Below, one piece after another: positions 5,399-5,624 of a stretch of 5,624 bases of DNA. A program made the translations under genes and the position numbers. Below the pieces are notes generated by a model that had not been told where the DNA came from, made no database searches, and saw nothing but the letters and a program-made list of their open reading frames with translations. Position 1 is the first letter of the stretch. The number at the start of each line of letters is the position of its first letter. Origin of the DNA: Alistipes sp. (lineage in GTDB: Bacteria; Bacteroidota; Bacteroidia; Bacteroidales; Rikenellaceae); the NCBI GenBank assembly GCA_031285485.1, contig JAITWC010000052.1, positions 1 through 5,624 on the forward strand, read 5' to 3'.

Positions 5399-5449
5399 TA
5401 TGAATTATCGATCAGAGCGGACGATAAATCCGTCCGTCGATAGTTCATA
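5399..5449 (-). other. Long bulged stem-loop upstream of the rpsF promoter, possibly a terminator
   Basis: TATGAATTATCGA (5399-5411) pairs with TCGATAGTTCATA (5437-5449), 13 bp with one G-T wobble. Stacked on it is CGGACG (5418-5423) with CGTCCG (5431-5436), closing a seven-base loop. A six-base bulge, TCAGAG, lies on one side. Read on the minus strand, the stem is followed by ATTTTCATT, so it may terminate a transcript entering from the right edge. It also occupies the expected -33 area of the rpsF promoter. Confidence 0.5.
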
Positions 5450-5553
5450 GAAATCTGGTTCGTCATCTTGATCGTCGCGGAGATTGCGCGGTTTCTGCTC
5501 TACATACGTTTCCTAAAATGAGGTATATATGCCGTGACTGTCAGTACCGTGTC

Positions 5554-5624
5554 TTAAAACGCGTTTATCGGGTATACGCCCAGTTCAGGCTGTATTTGTT
5601 TCAAAAACAAACCTCGCGATTTGC
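5554..5624 (-). CDS. Possible C-terminus of an unidentified gene running off the right edge
   Basis: Read leftward from the window edge, this frame gives 22 residues, SRGLFLKQIQPELGVYPINA plus flanking residues, ending in Phe and TAA at 5554-5556. It is too short to identify. It would lie upstream of the hairpin at 5399-5449, which could be its terminator. A competing plus-strand frame starts at ATG 5518 (MRYICRDCQYRVLK) and also runs off the edge. Neither is secure. Confidence 0.25.
   Translation of the reverse strand, partial: KSRGLFLKQIQPELGVYPINAF

Overview
The window looks like a chromosomal housekeeping segment from a Bacteroidota member, probably order Bacteroidales. Three things point there: promoter-like elements of the Bacteroidota type (TTTG near -33, TAnnTTTG near -7), the gene order rpsF-rpsR-rplI, and a DnaA and phosphohexomutase that read like Bacteroidales proteins. 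The coding sequence is GC-rich. A genus such as Alistipes is possible, but that is a guess from style and not from any database match.

Layout. Positions 1-1689 (minus) hold a phosphoglucomutase/phosphomannomutase gene that lacks only its extreme C-terminus, cut by the window edge. Positions 1690-1915 are an AT-rich divergent promoter region. Positions 1916-3328 (plus) encode complete DnaA. Positions 3329-4064 separate the convergent dnaA and rplI genes and contain no intact gene. Positions 4065-5342 (minus) carry the ribosomal operon rpsF-rpsR-rplI (bS6, bS18, bL9). Positions 5343-5624 hold the rpsF promoter, a long bulged hairpin and only weak coding candidates at the right edge.

The most unusual part is the dnaA-rplI gap. 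Almost all of it (about 3333-4028) is bounded by inverted repeats with a perfect 13-bp core (17 of 19 matching overall), whose sequence resembles IS3-family termini. Inside are a strong hairpin terminator, seven tandem 41-bp units in exact register plus two diverged copies, an open frame with a transposase-like helix-turn-helix, and a second terminator facing rplI. Only about 4 bp separate the dnaA stop from the left end and 36 bp separate the right end from the rplI stop. The whole spacer can therefore be read as a decayed insertion element in which a tandem array has grown.

A second point concerns translation. rpsR and rplI have near-perfect Shine-Dalgarno sequences, whereas pgm-like, dnaA and rpsF have none. 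bS6 and bS18, two products of this operon, are reported to help sequester the anti-Shine-Dalgarno tail in Bacteroidota ribosomes, so a feedback loop is conceivable.

Functionally the window joins replication initiation (DnaA), sugar-phosphate interconversion and the 30S platform/50S L9 ribosomal proteins. No phage genes, CRISPR array, tRNA or rRNA were seen.
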